DNA from: JALOLV01 sp046295175
GTDB lineage: Bacteria > Bacteroidota > Bacteroidia > Cytophagales > Spirosomataceae
NCBI GenBank assembly: GCA_046295175.1
Contig: JBKBNY010000009.1
Coordinates: forward strand, 62,001-126,000
Direction: 5' to 3'
Length of the DNA: 64,000 nt
The notes beneath the pieces were generated by a model. That model was given only the letters and a program-made list of their open reading frames with translations, was not told the DNA's origin and did no database searches. Positions 33,621 through 41,943 of the stretch are shown here, piece after piece (position 1 is the stretch's first letter; every line of letters starts with the position of its first letter). The translations under genes and the position numbers were made by a program.

Positions 33621-34575
33621 ATCCTACTCGTTCGGCAACTAAATACTCGTCACGTTTGATTGTTCCTTTTACGAATAATTCTCCGAGAAAACCAGCCAAA
33701 AATAATTGAGAGCCAATCACCATTGCGATGAGAGCCAAAAAGAACTTGGGGTCGTCGGTTAGGTTGCGGTAAGATGTATGTGCATAAATGCTGTAAATTT
33801 TGTCAAAACCCAACCAAAGTGTGATGATGAATCCTATAAAAAATGAAAGTACTCCCAAAGACCCAAACAGGTGCATGGGGCGGCGACCAAACTTATTGAC
33901 AAATGTGATAGAAAGTATATCTAAAATACCAATTGCACGTTCGATTCCGAATTTTGAATAACCGTATTTACGAGCTTGGTGCTGAACTACCTTCTCACCG
34001 ATTTTCTTAAAACCATTCCATTTGGCAACAACCGGAATGTATCGGTGCATTTCGCCATAAATCGTTATGTTTTTGATAACTCGGCTGTTGTAAGACTTCA
34101 ATCCGCAGTTAAAATCATGGAGTTTGATACCCGAAAACCAACGAGCCAATCCATTAAAAAACTTGGTCGGAATCGTCTTGCTTAGTGGGTCGTGGCGTTT
34201 TTGTTTCCAACCCGATACAATATCGTAGCCATCTTCAACAATCATTCGGTATAGTTCTGGAATCTCATCGGGGCTATCCTGTAAATCAGCATCCATCGTA
34301 ATGACCACATTACCCACAGTATGATTAAACGCAGTTTGCAGTGCAGCGGTTTTACCGTAATTTCTGACGAATTTGAAGCCTCTGACACATGAATCTTTTT
34401 CAGATAGTGAAGTAATTACCTTCCAAGAATCATCGGTGCTACCATCATCCACAAACAAGATTTCGTAGCTAAAATTATGGGCTTTCATTACCCTGACAAT
34501 CCAATCGTGGAGTTCGGGCAAAGACTCGGCTTCATTGTAAAGCGGTATAACAACTGATATTTGTGTCTTTTCCAT
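33619..34575 (-). CDS. Family 2 glycosyltransferase (polyprenyl-phosphate type)
   Basis: This 318-residue enzyme has a GT-A domain with ISVVIPLYNEAESLPEL, LFVDDGSTDDSW, the metal-binding VITMDADLQDSPDEIPEL and the acceptor-region FNCGLKSYNSRV. Two C-terminal membrane segments follow (about 235-258 and 275-300). This is the GtrB/ArnC/DPM1-like arrangement, which moves a sugar from a nucleotide donor to undecaprenyl phosphate at the inner membrane. The sugar is unknown. It is last in a minus-strand operon with trmN6 and an acyl-CoA dehydrogenase, and may also use its own promoter inside the trmN6 end. Confidence 0.92.
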   Translation of the reverse strand: MEKTQISVVIPLYNEAESLPELHDWIVRVMKAHNFSYEILFVDDGSTDDSWKVITSLSEKDSCVRGFKFVRNYGKTAALQTAFNHTVGNVVITMDADLQDSPDEIPELYRMIVEDGYDIVSGWKQKRHDPLSKTIPTKFFNGLARWFSGIKLHDFNCGLKSYNSRVIKNITIYGEMHRYIPVVAKWNGFKKIGEKVVQHQARKYGYSKFGIERAIGILDILSITFVNKFGRRPMHLFGSLGVLSFFIGFIITLWLGFDKIYSIYAHTSYRNLTDDPKFFLALIAMVIGSQLFLAGFLGELFVKGTIKRDEYLVAERVG

Positions 34576-34579
34576 GTTG

Positions 34580-34587
34580 CAAAGGTA
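34580..34587 (-). promoter_or_regulatory. Candidate -7 box of the GT2 gene
   Basis: On the minus strand TACCTTTG matches TAnnTTTG exactly and precedes the ATG by four bases. This is a near-leaderless arrangement. The -33 element is not clear. Confidence 0.45.
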
Positions 34588-34602
34588 CGTTTTTTTCGTC
34601 CT

Positions 34603-35373
34603 TCAAAAAATCAAATAATAATCCTTCAACAACTCTCTGAATTTTTGGTCATAAACCTTTCCATTTTCTTCCCAAATTTTTAGTTCGGCAATCTCTACAA
34701 CATCCTGTCTTTCAAATCCAAATGTAGAAATTGTTCTAAAAAATGGTTTGTTTTCATCATGCCGAATATTCAATTGATGTTGCAGAAATAAACCTTTGTT
34801 TTGGGCAATTTTAACAAATTCCAAAGTTTCAAAATAAGGTAGAAGGACAACAAACCTGCCTTTTTTACTTAATAATTTAGCTACACAATCGGTCAACTCA
34901 TCAAAACTCAATTCGGTATTGTGCAATGCCTTATTGGTTTGATTATCAGGAGATTGTAGAGAGTTTTGATAAAATGGAGGATTGCTGATGATGAGTGGGT
35001 ATTTTACCTCATCCCAATCGTAGCGACGGTTGTCCTTCTCCACGAAGGAGAAGGGTTGGGATGAGGTAGCTGTAAACTCCTGAATACTCGAATGAAAAAC
35101 ACTTACTTGATTTGAGAATGGACTATTTCTTACATTTTCAATCGCCTGATTATAAGCATCTTCGTCAATTTCAATTGCATCAATTTGTGTATCTACTCTT
35201 TGGGCAACCATCAGCGACAAAAGCCCTGTTCCTGTACCAATATCCAAAATTCTTTCTGCATTTTCTACATTTACATAAGCCCCCAAAATACAAGCGTCGG
35301 TGCAGACTTTCATTGCACATTTGTCTTGATTTATTGTAAACTTTTTGAATTTAAAGAATTGATTACGAGGCAT
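34603..35373 (-). CDS. tRNA1(Val) adenine-37 N6-methyltransferase-like protein (TrmN6/YfiC)
   Basis: This 256-residue SAM-dependent methyltransferase has motif I ILDIGTGTGLLSLMVAQ (residues about 42-58), the acidic loop IDAIEIDEDAY and the N6-adenine motif IISNPPFYQ (about 128-136). The opening FFKFKKFTINQDKCAMKV and TDACILGAY is characteristic of TrmN6. Residues about 102-123 (TSSQPFSFVEKDNRRYDW, then DEV) are encoded by a palindromic repeat inserted in frame. They would form an extra loop just before the NPPF motif. It starts 3 bases after the acyl-CoA dehydrogenase stop codon. Confidence 0.88.
   Translation of the reverse strand: MPRNQFFKFKKFTINQDKCAMKVCTDACILGAYVNVENAERILDIGTGTGLLSLMVAQRVDTQIDAIEIDEDAYNQAIENVRNSPFSNQVSVFHSSIQEFTATSSQPFSFVEKDNRRYDWDEVKYPLIISNPPFYQNSLQSPDNQTNKALHNTELSFDELTDCVAKLLSKKGRFVVLLPYFETLEFVKIAQNKGLFLQHQLNIRHDENKPFFRTISTFGFERQDVVEIAELKIWEENGKVYDQKFRELLKDYYLIF
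35005..35068. repeat. Palindromic repeat inserted within the trmN6 coding region
   Basis: Outer arms TACCTCATCCCAA (35005-35017) and TTGGGATGAGGTA (35056-35068) are perfect inverted copies. Inside, CCTTCTCC (35034-35041) pairs with GGAGAAGG. The 64-base unit is open in the trmN6 frame and supplies about 21 residues. Confidence 0.85.
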
Positions 35374-35376
35374 TTG

Positions 35377-36534
35377 CTAATAAACTTTTTTATACTGAAC
35401 ATCGTCAATGACGATTTTTGAAATGATTTCTTTCAGAATCTCAGATGTGCCTCCTGCGATTGTTCCTACACGAGCATCACGATACATACGTGCAATCGGG
35501 TAATCTTCGATGTAGCCATAGCCACCAAAGAATTGCAAACAAGTATCAACCACTCGCTTCGATAATTCGGATGTATGAAGTTTTGCCATCGAGCATTCTT
35601 TTACAACTACTTCGCCATTTTCAAACTTTTTGCAAGAATTATATACAAACTGCTTGGCAACTTCGATTTCGGTGGCAACTTCGGCAATTTTATGTCGAAT
35701 CGCTTGGAATTTTGCAATTTTCCGCCCGAAAGCCTCCCTTTCGTGCAAATATTGTAAAGTTATTTCTAACACCAATTCAGAACCTGCGACTGCCATAATA
35801 GCTGCTACAAGACGCTCCAACTGCAAACTTTCCATTAGGTAATAAAACCCACCGTTTTCGTGACCAATGAGGTTTTCGAGTGGCACTTTTACTTCATCAA
35901 ATTTGATTTCGGCAGTATCTGAGCTATACCAACCCATTTTGTTGAGTTTGGTTTTACTTACACCTTCGGCATCTAAATCTACAACAATGAGGCTGATACC
36001 AGCACCGCCAGCCGATGAGTCGGTTTTGCAGGTCAGCGTGATGAAATCTCCGTAAAATCCGTTTGAAATAAATGTTTTTGACCCATTAATTACCCAAAAG
36101 TCGCCTTCTTTTCGGGCGGTTGTTCTGATTGCCGCTACATCCGAGCCAGCATCGGGTTCGGTTATTCCTAATGCTGCCAATTTTTCGCCTTTGATTGCGG
36201 GAACTAAATATTTTTCTTTCAAGGTTTCACTACCCGCTTTGTAAATGTGATTGATGGCCATGTAAGTATGCACGCTTACCATAGTGCTGAAACCACCCAT
36301 GTAGCTTCGGGCTATTTCTTCTAAAAACACAACCGAATACCAAAAATCAGCCGCTGTACCTCCGTATTTTTCATCAAAGAGTAATCCGAGATAACCCAAA
36401 TCTCCCATTTTTTTGAGAATCTCTTTCGGAATGTGCCTTTCTTCTTCCCATTTTGTGGCATTTGGTACGACTTCTTTTTCGATAAATGACCGAATACTTT
36501 GGCGAAATAACTGATGGTCTTCGTTGAAATACAT
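35377..36534 (-). CDS. Acyl-CoA dehydrogenase
   Basis: This 385-residue FAD enzyme introduces an alpha-beta double bond into acyl-CoA. Helical N-terminal domain, the FAD/substrate segment LAALGITEPDAGSDVAAIRT (residues about 118-137), WVINGSKTFISNG, the C-terminal GRKIAKFQAIRHKIAEV and FGGYGYIEDYPIARMYRD with GTIAGGTSEI are all typical. Chain-length specificity cannot be read. It is first in an operon with trmN6 and the glycosyltransferase; the partners have no obvious shared pathway. Confidence 0.95.
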   Translation of the reverse strand: MYFNEDHQLFRQSIRSFIEKEVVPNATKWEEERHIPKEILKKMGDLGYLGLLFDEKYGGTAADFWYSVVFLEEIARSYMGGFSTMVSVHTYMAINHIYKAGSETLKEKYLVPAIKGEKLAALGITEPDAGSDVAAIRTTARKEGDFWVINGSKTFISNGFYGDFITLTCKTDSSAGGAGISLIVVDLDAEGVSKTKLNKMGWYSSDTAEIKFDEVKVPLENLIGHENGGFYYLMESLQLERLVAAIMAVAGSELVLEITLQYLHEREAFGRKIAKFQAIRHKIAEVATEIEVAKQFVYNSCKKFENGEVVVKECSMAKLHTSELSKRVVDTCLQFFGGYGYIEDYPIARMYRDARVGTIAGGTSEILKEIISKIVIDDVQYKKVY

Positions 36535-36606
36535 TTTTTTAGGGCGAATTAGTGAATTAATGAATAAGTAGATAGCTTTGCATTCTATTTATTCGAGTTA
36601 CAAATT

Positions 36607-37746
36607 ATGCTCTCAATTTCAGAAATTCAACGTAAATCTGAACAAAAAGTTATCAATTTTTTGAATAAACCCAATACCGAACGCCGAACTGTGGTGCTTG
36701 GTATCTGTATTGTGTTGTTATCTTTTTTCAATAATCTTTCGCCTCTGGCCAAATTTGAAGGATTTTACACCGAAGTTTTTGTCAATAAATCTGAGAATTA
36801 TCTTTACAAAATTACCAAAGACCGTGCTTCAAATTTCAAAAAAGATTGGATTTACGACGAAGGGGCATCCAATAACCGAACGTTTAGATGGTTTCAACCC
36901 GCTTTGGTGAAAGTACTTCGTATTCAGCACGTTAGTTTATTTTTGTATGGTTTGCAGTTGATTTTGGGAGTTGTGTTTTTATGGCTTCTGAATCGTTTTC
37001 TGAATCGAATTTTGGATGATAAAATCGCTGCTTTTTATGGTTTTTTGGCCTTTTGTGGAATCTACGTGGGTAGTGCTTTTTTTATTGAAAATGCTGGTTA
37101 TGGCGACTTTTACTCTTATTTTTTTCTGTTTTTAGCCATTTATTTTAGACAATGGTATTTGATTTTTGGATTTGTTAGTTTGGCCCTTTGGAACGACGAA
37201 CGTAGCAATGTAGCTTGCGGAATGGTGTTTTTGTTTTGGTTTTTGAATGAACAACAAGGCGAAAAATTGAGAATAAGAGTCAATATTCAAATGGTTGCGG
37301 TTTTGGTCGCAATGGTTTTGTATTGGGCAATTCGGGAGTTTTATTTGATTCGTGAATTAGGCTTGCAGAATCATTATGTTGAGGGAGAATTCAAGCATAT
37401 TCTGCTCCAAAGTTGGCAAGCCTACGGATTCAAATTTCTCTGGGCTTACGAAGGTCTTTGGATTCCGATTTTATTTGCTTTATTTATACTGATTTATACC
37501 AAAGATTATTTTAGATTTACTCTGATTTTATTAGTGATTTTGGTTATTCAAACGCTCTCGTTGACAACATTCGATAGTACTCGAAGTGGCTGTTTCGGAT
37601 TTATAGTTATTTTTATCTCAATGTTTATCTTGAAAGATAAATTAGACATAAAAGATATTCGTTCGATTCTTTTTTGGTCGGCAATTGTGAGTTTTCTGCA
37701 TCCTTTAGCCACTAAAACGCACGCTACTGGCTTCTTTTTGATGTAG
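36607..37746 (+). CDS. Hypothetical polytopic membrane protein
   Basis: This 379-residue protein has about nine hydrophobic segments (for example near residues 30-48, 112-135, 142-165, 170-195, 228-245 and 285-310). Between the first two lies an extracytoplasmic-like loop (FTEVFVNKSENYLYK region). It resembles membrane proteins of the glycosyltransferase-C/EpsG-like type only in topology; no catalytic motif was found. It starts 72 bases from the divergent acyl-CoA dehydrogenase gene. The stop codon lies 2 bases before an ACGGGT palindrome, so the C-terminus could have been trimmed by the repeat. Confidence 0.75.
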   Translation: MLSISEIQRKSEQKVINFLNKPNTERRTVVLGICIVLLSFFNNLSPLAKFEGFYTEVFVNKSENYLYKITKDRASNFKKDWIYDEGASNNRTFRWFQPALVKVLRIQHVSLFLYGLQLILGVVFLWLLNRFLNRILDDKIAAFYGFLAFCGIYVGSAFFIENAGYGDFYSYFFLFLAIYFRQWYLIFGFVSLALWNDERSNVACGMVFLFWFLNEQQGEKLRIRVNIQMVAVLVAMVLYWAIREFYLIRELGLQNHYVEGEFKHILLQSWQAYGFKFLWAYEGLWIPILFALFILIYTKDYFRFTLILLVILVIQTLSLTTFDSTRSGCFGFIVIFISMFILKDKLDIKDIRSILFWSAIVSFLHPLATKTHATGFFLM

Positions 37747-37748
37747 GT

Positions 37749-37770
37749 GTACGGGTTCGGAAACCCGTAC
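37749..37770. repeat. ACGGGT-type palindromic repeat
   Basis: GTACGGGTT (37749-37757) pairs with AACCCGTAC (37762-37770). The arms match the first palindrome at 11175-11196, with a different loop. It lies between convergent genes and may also act as a terminator. Confidence 0.7.
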
Positions 37771-37777
37771 TACGATA

Positions 37778-38164
37778 CTACTTTCGCTCTGGTCTGCCAT
37801 GCGGACCTCCTCTGCGTTTTTGGTGCTCTTGTATTTCGCTAAATTTTTTAAACTGTTCGGCGGTAAGAATCTCCTTCATTTTCTTTTCAAATGCTTCTTG
37901 GTTTGCCTTTCCGAGTTTCATTTTTTCAGGTCTTTCAGCCGAAGAAGCCACGATTTCGTCCATTTTTTTAGCTCTTTCTAAAGCCAAATCATACACTTTT
38001 TTTGAAGTTGCTTCATTAAGTCCTAAATCTTTTGTCAATCGCTCAGTTTGGTGTTTGGCTCTTGTCGGGGCGTCAACTCTTTCTCTTGGAGGGTGCTGTG
38101 CCGAAGCCGTCAACACAAAAAACATCAATCCGATTACTCCTAAAAACACTTTTTTCATTTGCAT
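37778..38164 (-). CDS. Exported DUF4890/Spy-like helical protein
   Basis: This 128-residue protein has a signal peptide ending near LTASAQHPP, then an all-helical, Lys/Glu-rich domain. TERLTKDLGLNEATSKKVYD and ILTAEQFKKFSEIQEHQKRR recall the LTxxQ-type motifs of the periplasmic CpxP/Spy family and of DUF4890 proteins in Bacteroidota. The tail is basic (RRGGPHGRPERK). A chaperone-like periplasmic role is plausible by family, not shown. A second ATG lies 6 bases inside the frame. Confidence 0.78.
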   Translation of the reverse strand: MQMKKVFLGVIGLMFFVLTASAQHPPRERVDAPTRAKHQTERLTKDLGLNEATSKKVYDLALERAKKMDEIVASSAERPEKMKLGKANQEAFEKKMKEILTAEQFKKFSEIQEHQKRRGGPHGRPERK

Positions 38165-38218
38165 ATTTATTTTGGTTTATGCCAGTCAGATGGCCAAAGT
38201 GGGAGTGGGTTTAATTTT

Positions 38219-39619
38219 TTAAGAGTTTTTAACAAATTCAATCAAATCAGGTACATCATCGGCTGTTATCAAACTTAAATCTGCTTTTTCGATACCTTCT
38301 TTTACCAAACGATTGGCTTGGCGTTCGTAGGTTTTTTCAAAAATATTGCGGGCCAAACGCCCATTTCCAAAAGATTCGTCTTTTCCTTCGTGCAATTTTG
38401 TGAAAATCTTCAATACCTTCTCTTTGGCGGCATCATTGGCATTGAGTTGTGCTTTTTTGAGATTAATCAGATAAATATCCAATAATTCTTGTGGCGAATA
38501 GTCCTTAAATTCAATGTACTTATTAAACCTCGATTTTAATCCCGGATTACTTTCAATAAAATCTTTCATGGGTTTCTCGTAGCCAGCCACAATCACAATA
38601 AAATCGTCTCGGTGGTCTTCCATAAATTTAACGATGGTATTTACTGCCTCCGGACCAAAAGTATCGGTTGTGTTCAGGGCGTATGCTTCGTCGATAAACA
38701 AAATTCCGCCTAATGATTTTTGACAAACTTCGGCAGTTTTGAGGGCGGTTTGACCAGTGTAACCTGCTACCAATCCGCTTCGGTCGGTTTCGTAGAGATG
38801 TCCTTTGCTTAAAACTCCCAACGATTGATAAATTTTAGCAAGCAAACGTGCAATTGTCGTTTTGCCCGTTCCGGGATTTCCATGAAAAACACTGTGTAAT
38901 GAGCGTTCGGGAATGGCCATCCCTTGCTCTTTTCTGATTTTTTCAATTTTCAGAATATTAATCAAACTATTCACTTCATCTTTTACATTTTGCAAACCGA
39001 TAAGTCCGTTCAATTCTGCAATCAATTCTTCCAATGGTTTTGGCGGCTCAATTTTCACTTTTTTCGTTTCGGATTTGATGAATGAAGGTTCCTGTGTTTG
39101 TTCTTTGGGTTCTTTACTGAGCATTTGCGTGATTCCATCCCAACCTCTTAAAAGAATATTGAACGGATTACTAATCGTTTCATTTTCAGGTTTTTGGGCT
39201 TCTTGCTGCGAGTATAAATCATAGTTTCGCTCTACAACTGGCTCCTTGCCCGAAAGCTTTGACGAAACAACTTCATAAAAGTTGGCAATGTATTCTTCAA
39301 TCGCATTATCAACTTTGTATTTTCGTTTTTCGTCCCCAAAAATTACAGCATCGGGTCTTGGGCAACGAATCGAAATCTCTTTTGAGTACTGAAATTCAAC
39401 CACTTCGACATCGCCATAATTATCGCTATCAACCAATAAAATTCGTTTTGAAGTTGCCAAAAGAAGTGCATGTAGGCCATTCCAATAGCCATGAACCGAG
39501 GCATCAATAAATTCATCGGACTGAATAATTGTGGGTAAAGCTTTTAACTCATTGCGAAGCATCAACATCGCAAATGGGTTGAGGTCAATCTGTTGTTTAA
39601 TCTGATTGTATGTAGGCAT
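38219..39619 (-). CDS. CbbX/SpoVK-like AAA ATPase
   Basis: This 466-residue protein has a unique N-terminal region (residues 1-185). It is followed by an AAA module of the CbbX/SpoVK type: ELNGLIGLQNVKDEVNSL, Walker A HGNPGTGKTTIARLLA, the pore-type loop VAGYTGQTA, Walker B GGILFIDEAYAL, and sensor IVIVAGYEKPM with arginine finger NPGLKSRF. Family members remodel protein partners (CbbX reactivates RuBisCO), but there is no RuBisCO here. The N-terminal half contains a beta-rich stretch (LLATSKRILLVDSDNYGDVE) that may bind the client. The gene starts 10 bases from an ACGACTT palindrome. Confidence 0.88.
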   Translation of the reverse strand: MPTYNQIKQQIDLNPFAMLMLRNELKALPTIIQSDEFIDASVHGYWNGLHALLLATSKRILLVDSDNYGDVEVVEFQYSKEISIRCPRPDAVIFGDEKRKYKVDNAIEEYIANFYEVVSSKLSGKEPVVERNYDLYSQQEAQKPENETISNPFNILLRGWDGITQMLSKEPKEQTQEPSFIKSETKKVKIEPPKPLEELIAELNGLIGLQNVKDEVNSLINILKIEKIRKEQGMAIPERSLHSVFHGNPGTGKTTIARLLAKIYQSLGVLSKGHLYETDRSGLVAGYTGQTALKTAEVCQKSLGGILFIDEAYALNTTDTFGPEAVNTIVKFMEDHRDDFIVIVAGYEKPMKDFIESNPGLKSRFNKYIEFKDYSPQELLDIYLINLKKAQLNANDAAKEKVLKIFTKLHEGKDESFGNGRLARNIFEKTYERQANRLVKEGIEKADLSLITADDVPDLIEFVKNS

Positions 39620-39628
39620 ATATTTGTA

Positions 39629-39648
39629 AAACGACTTTTAAGTCGTTT
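39629..39648. repeat. ACGACTT-type palindromic repeat
   Basis: AAACGACTT (39629-39637) pairs with AAGTCGTTT (39640-39648). The same arms occur at 11203-11221. Here it lies in the promoter region of the AAA gene rather than at a gene end. Confidence 0.7.
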
Positions 39649-39769
39649 AGCTAAACTGTTTTCAAAAGCAAGATTAATATTAGACCTTAATTTGGCAAAT
39701 ACAAAATTGACAAAAGGAATTTTTTGAGTGAATGCTGCGTTTTTCTGATTCGGAATCAAATTCTATCCG

Positions 39770-39777
39770 TACTTTTG
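39770..39777 (+). promoter_or_regulatory. Candidate -7 box of nspC
   Basis: TACTTTTG matches TAnnTTTG exactly, 23 bases before the chosen ATG at 39801. This supports that start over the longer frame from 39732, which would begin upstream of the promoter. Confidence 0.5.
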
Positions 39778-39800
39778 CGGTAAATTTTATAAAAAAACAA

Positions 39801-40940
39801 ATGACAATAAACGATTTTAAGGATATACCTTCACCTTGTTATGTTTTAGAAGAAAAGCTACTAAGACGCAATCTTGAAATTTTAAAATATGTACAAGACC
39901 AATCGGGTGGAAGAATAATTTTGGCATTGAAAGGCTTTTCGATGTACAAGATGTTTCCGATGGTGAAACAATATTTGGCTGGAGCTACGGCGAGTTCGCT
40001 TAACGAAGCCCGCTTGATTGTTGAGGAGATGGGTTGTTTGGCACACACTTACGCACCTGCATACAAACCCGATGAATTTGACGAAATGATGCAGTACAGC
40101 AGCCATATTACGTTTAATTCATTGAATCAATATGAACAATTCAAAGATAAATTAGGTGGTTTTGAACGTAAAATTTCTTGTGGAATCCGCATAAATCCAC
40201 AATACGCTGAGGTTTCGACCGATATGTACAATCCTTGTATTCGAGGGTCGAGGTTAGGCGTTACGCGTGATTTGATTGGCGAAAATCTTCCCGAAGGAAT
40301 CGAAGGTTTGCATTTTCATACGCTTTGCGAAAACGATAGCCACGTACTTGAAAGAACTTTGGTGCATGTCGAAGAGAAATTCGGTGATTTGTTGCATAAA
40401 GTTAATTGGCTCAACATGGGTGGCGGACATTTGATGACTCGCCAAGGCTATGATTTAGAACACGTCATTAAACAAATCAAACGTCTTAGAGAAACATATA
40501 ATATTGAAGTTACGCTCGAACCGGGTTCGGCCATTGGTTGGCAAACGGGTTATTTGCGTTCGACAGTTCTTGATATTGTTGATGCTCAAGGAGTTGATGT
40601 TGCCATTTTGGATGTTTCGTTTGCGGCTCACATGCCAGATACACTCGAAATGCCATACAAACCACGTATTTGGGGAGCTACCGATGCCTCCGAAGGAAAA
40701 CCAACTTATAGAATGGGGGGGATGACTTGTTTGGCAGGTGATTATATGGGAGACTATTCGTTCGATGAACCATTGAAGGTTGGAGATACTCTCATTTTCG
40801 ATGATATGATTCACTACACGATGGTCAAAACAACAACTTTCAATGGTGTCGGCCTACCAGCCATTGGCGTTTGGCGAGAAAATAACGAGTTTGAATTATT
40901 CAAAAAATTCGGATTTGAGAGCTATAAAGATAGGATATGA
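39801..40940 (+). CDS. nspC: Carboxynorspermidine/carboxyspermidine decarboxylase
   Basis: This 379-residue PLP enzyme belongs to the alanine-racemase-fold decarboxylases and performs the last step of spermidine or norspermidine synthesis. The PLP lysine lies in RIILALKGFSMYKMFP (about K44). Other family motifs are CGIRINPQYAEVSTDMYNPC, GLHFHTLCENDSHVLERT, LNMGGGHLMTRQGYD and VTLEPGSAIGWQTGYL, with GGMTCLAGDYMGDY carrying the substrate-side cysteine. The partner dehydrogenase is not in the window. The start is fixed by the promoter box at 39770-39777. Confidence 0.95.
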   Translation: MTINDFKDIPSPCYVLEEKLLRRNLEILKYVQDQSGGRIILALKGFSMYKMFPMVKQYLAGATASSLNEARLIVEEMGCLAHTYAPAYKPDEFDEMMQYSSHITFNSLNQYEQFKDKLGGFERKISCGIRINPQYAEVSTDMYNPCIRGSRLGVTRDLIGENLPEGIEGLHFHTLCENDSHVLERTLVHVEEKFGDLLHKVNWLNMGGGHLMTRQGYDLEHVIKQIKRLRETYNIEVTLEPGSAIGWQTGYLRSTVLDIVDAQGVDVAILDVSFAAHMPDTLEMPYKPRIWGATDASEGKPTYRMGGMTCLAGDYMGDYSFDEPLKVGDTLIFDDMIHYTMVKTTTFNGVGLPAIGVWRENNEFELFKKFGFESYKDRI

Positions 40941-40956
40941 GAAAATAATTAGTGAA

Positions 40957-41021
40957 TAATCCTGAGTGTGGCATGTCTGGCTTGTAATATAGGCTATTTA
41001 GACGTGCCTCACTCAGGATTA
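40957..41021. terminator. Long imperfect palindrome between convergent genes
   Basis: TAATCCTGAGTG (40957-40968) pairs with CACTCAGGATTA (41010-41021). The pairing continues inward through GGCATGTCT and AGACGTGCC with one mismatch. It lies between nspC and the RDD gene and may be a repeat element acting as a bidirectional terminator. Confidence 0.65.
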
Positions 41022-41055
41022 GTTTAAGTAAAAAAATCTGGATGGGATATGTCTT

Positions 41056-41835
41056 TTACCTAAATTCATTAATCGAATAATGATTGTAGTCATTTAGCAA
41101 CTGCTTCAAGAAAGCATTATTCTCCATATCACTTTCAATCTTCAAAATATTCTTAATGTGCTTGGCTAATTTATCTGCAATTGCAGGGTTTAGGCTATCA
41201 TTTCCTCTTTCAAATAATGTCTTAATTTTGGTAATGTCTTTATCATTTAGCCGCATAATTTCTGGAAATTTGGGCTGATAATTTGCCATTTTATTGGCAT
41301 GTGCATAAGCATAAATTGTATCGTAGATATAAACCTCTTTCTCTTTGGTACTTACCACGATAGTGTGTGCCGCCATATCGCCAAGGCGTTGGTGCTTCTC
41401 TGTTACAATGATTGTTATACCTCCAATCAGTGGACTAAATATGGCAAAAAATGAAAAAATTGGGTCGATGAATATAAAAATGTAGATTAACCAAATATCG
41501 GCCGTAAGAAAAATCCAACGAGTTGCAGATTGATAAATCGAAGGATAATTACCATCAATGCCCATTACTCTACATTTCATTAACATTTTGCCCAGCGTTT
41601 GCCCTTTATTGAGCCATTCAAACAGAAAAGAATAAAAAATAAATGGACTATAAATAAGTATCGAAATGAGGGGATTACCACTAAATGGAGCGATTTCGGT
41701 TGTAGAAAGTACCGCAAAAAAATAGAGCCACTTAACAACCCAATCTATTACAAAAGCCAACAACCTGCCGCCAAGACCGACTAATTCAAATTTTAAATCA
41801 ATATTCAGATAAGTTGGGATGGTTATTGCTTTCAT
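41056..41835 (-). CDS. RDD-family membrane protein
   Basis: This 259-residue protein has the RDD domain: GLGGRLLAFVIDWVVKWLYF (conserved R-x5-D), a GKMLMKCRVMGIDG stretch, and RLGDMAAHTIVVSTK (second conserved Asp). There are about four membrane segments. The C-terminal 90 residues are cytoplasmic and helical. RDD proteins have diverse suggested transport roles. Here it is divergent from the spoIIM-type operon, a combination found repeatedly in bacteria with the MoxR/DUF58 block. Confidence 0.85.
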   Translation of the reverse strand: MKAITIPTYLNIDLKFELVGLGGRLLAFVIDWVVKWLYFFAVLSTTEIAPFSGNPLISILIYSPFIFYSFLFEWLNKGQTLGKMLMKCRVMGIDGNYPSIYQSATRWIFLTADIWLIYIFIFIDPIFSFFAIFSPLIGGITIIVTEKHQRLGDMAAHTIVVSTKEKEVYIYDTIYAYAHANKMANYQPKFPEIMRLNDKDITKIKTLFERGNDSLNPAIADKLAKHIKNILKIESDMENNAFLKQLLNDYNHYSINEFR

Positions 41836-41943
41836 GTCGGATAATAATATTTTTTGCTAAAATTATTTTTTTTGCCTTAAAGTTTATAATTTTCAGACCT
41901 AAATTTTTAATTTAGATTCCATACAAAAAAACTGCCACCCCTC

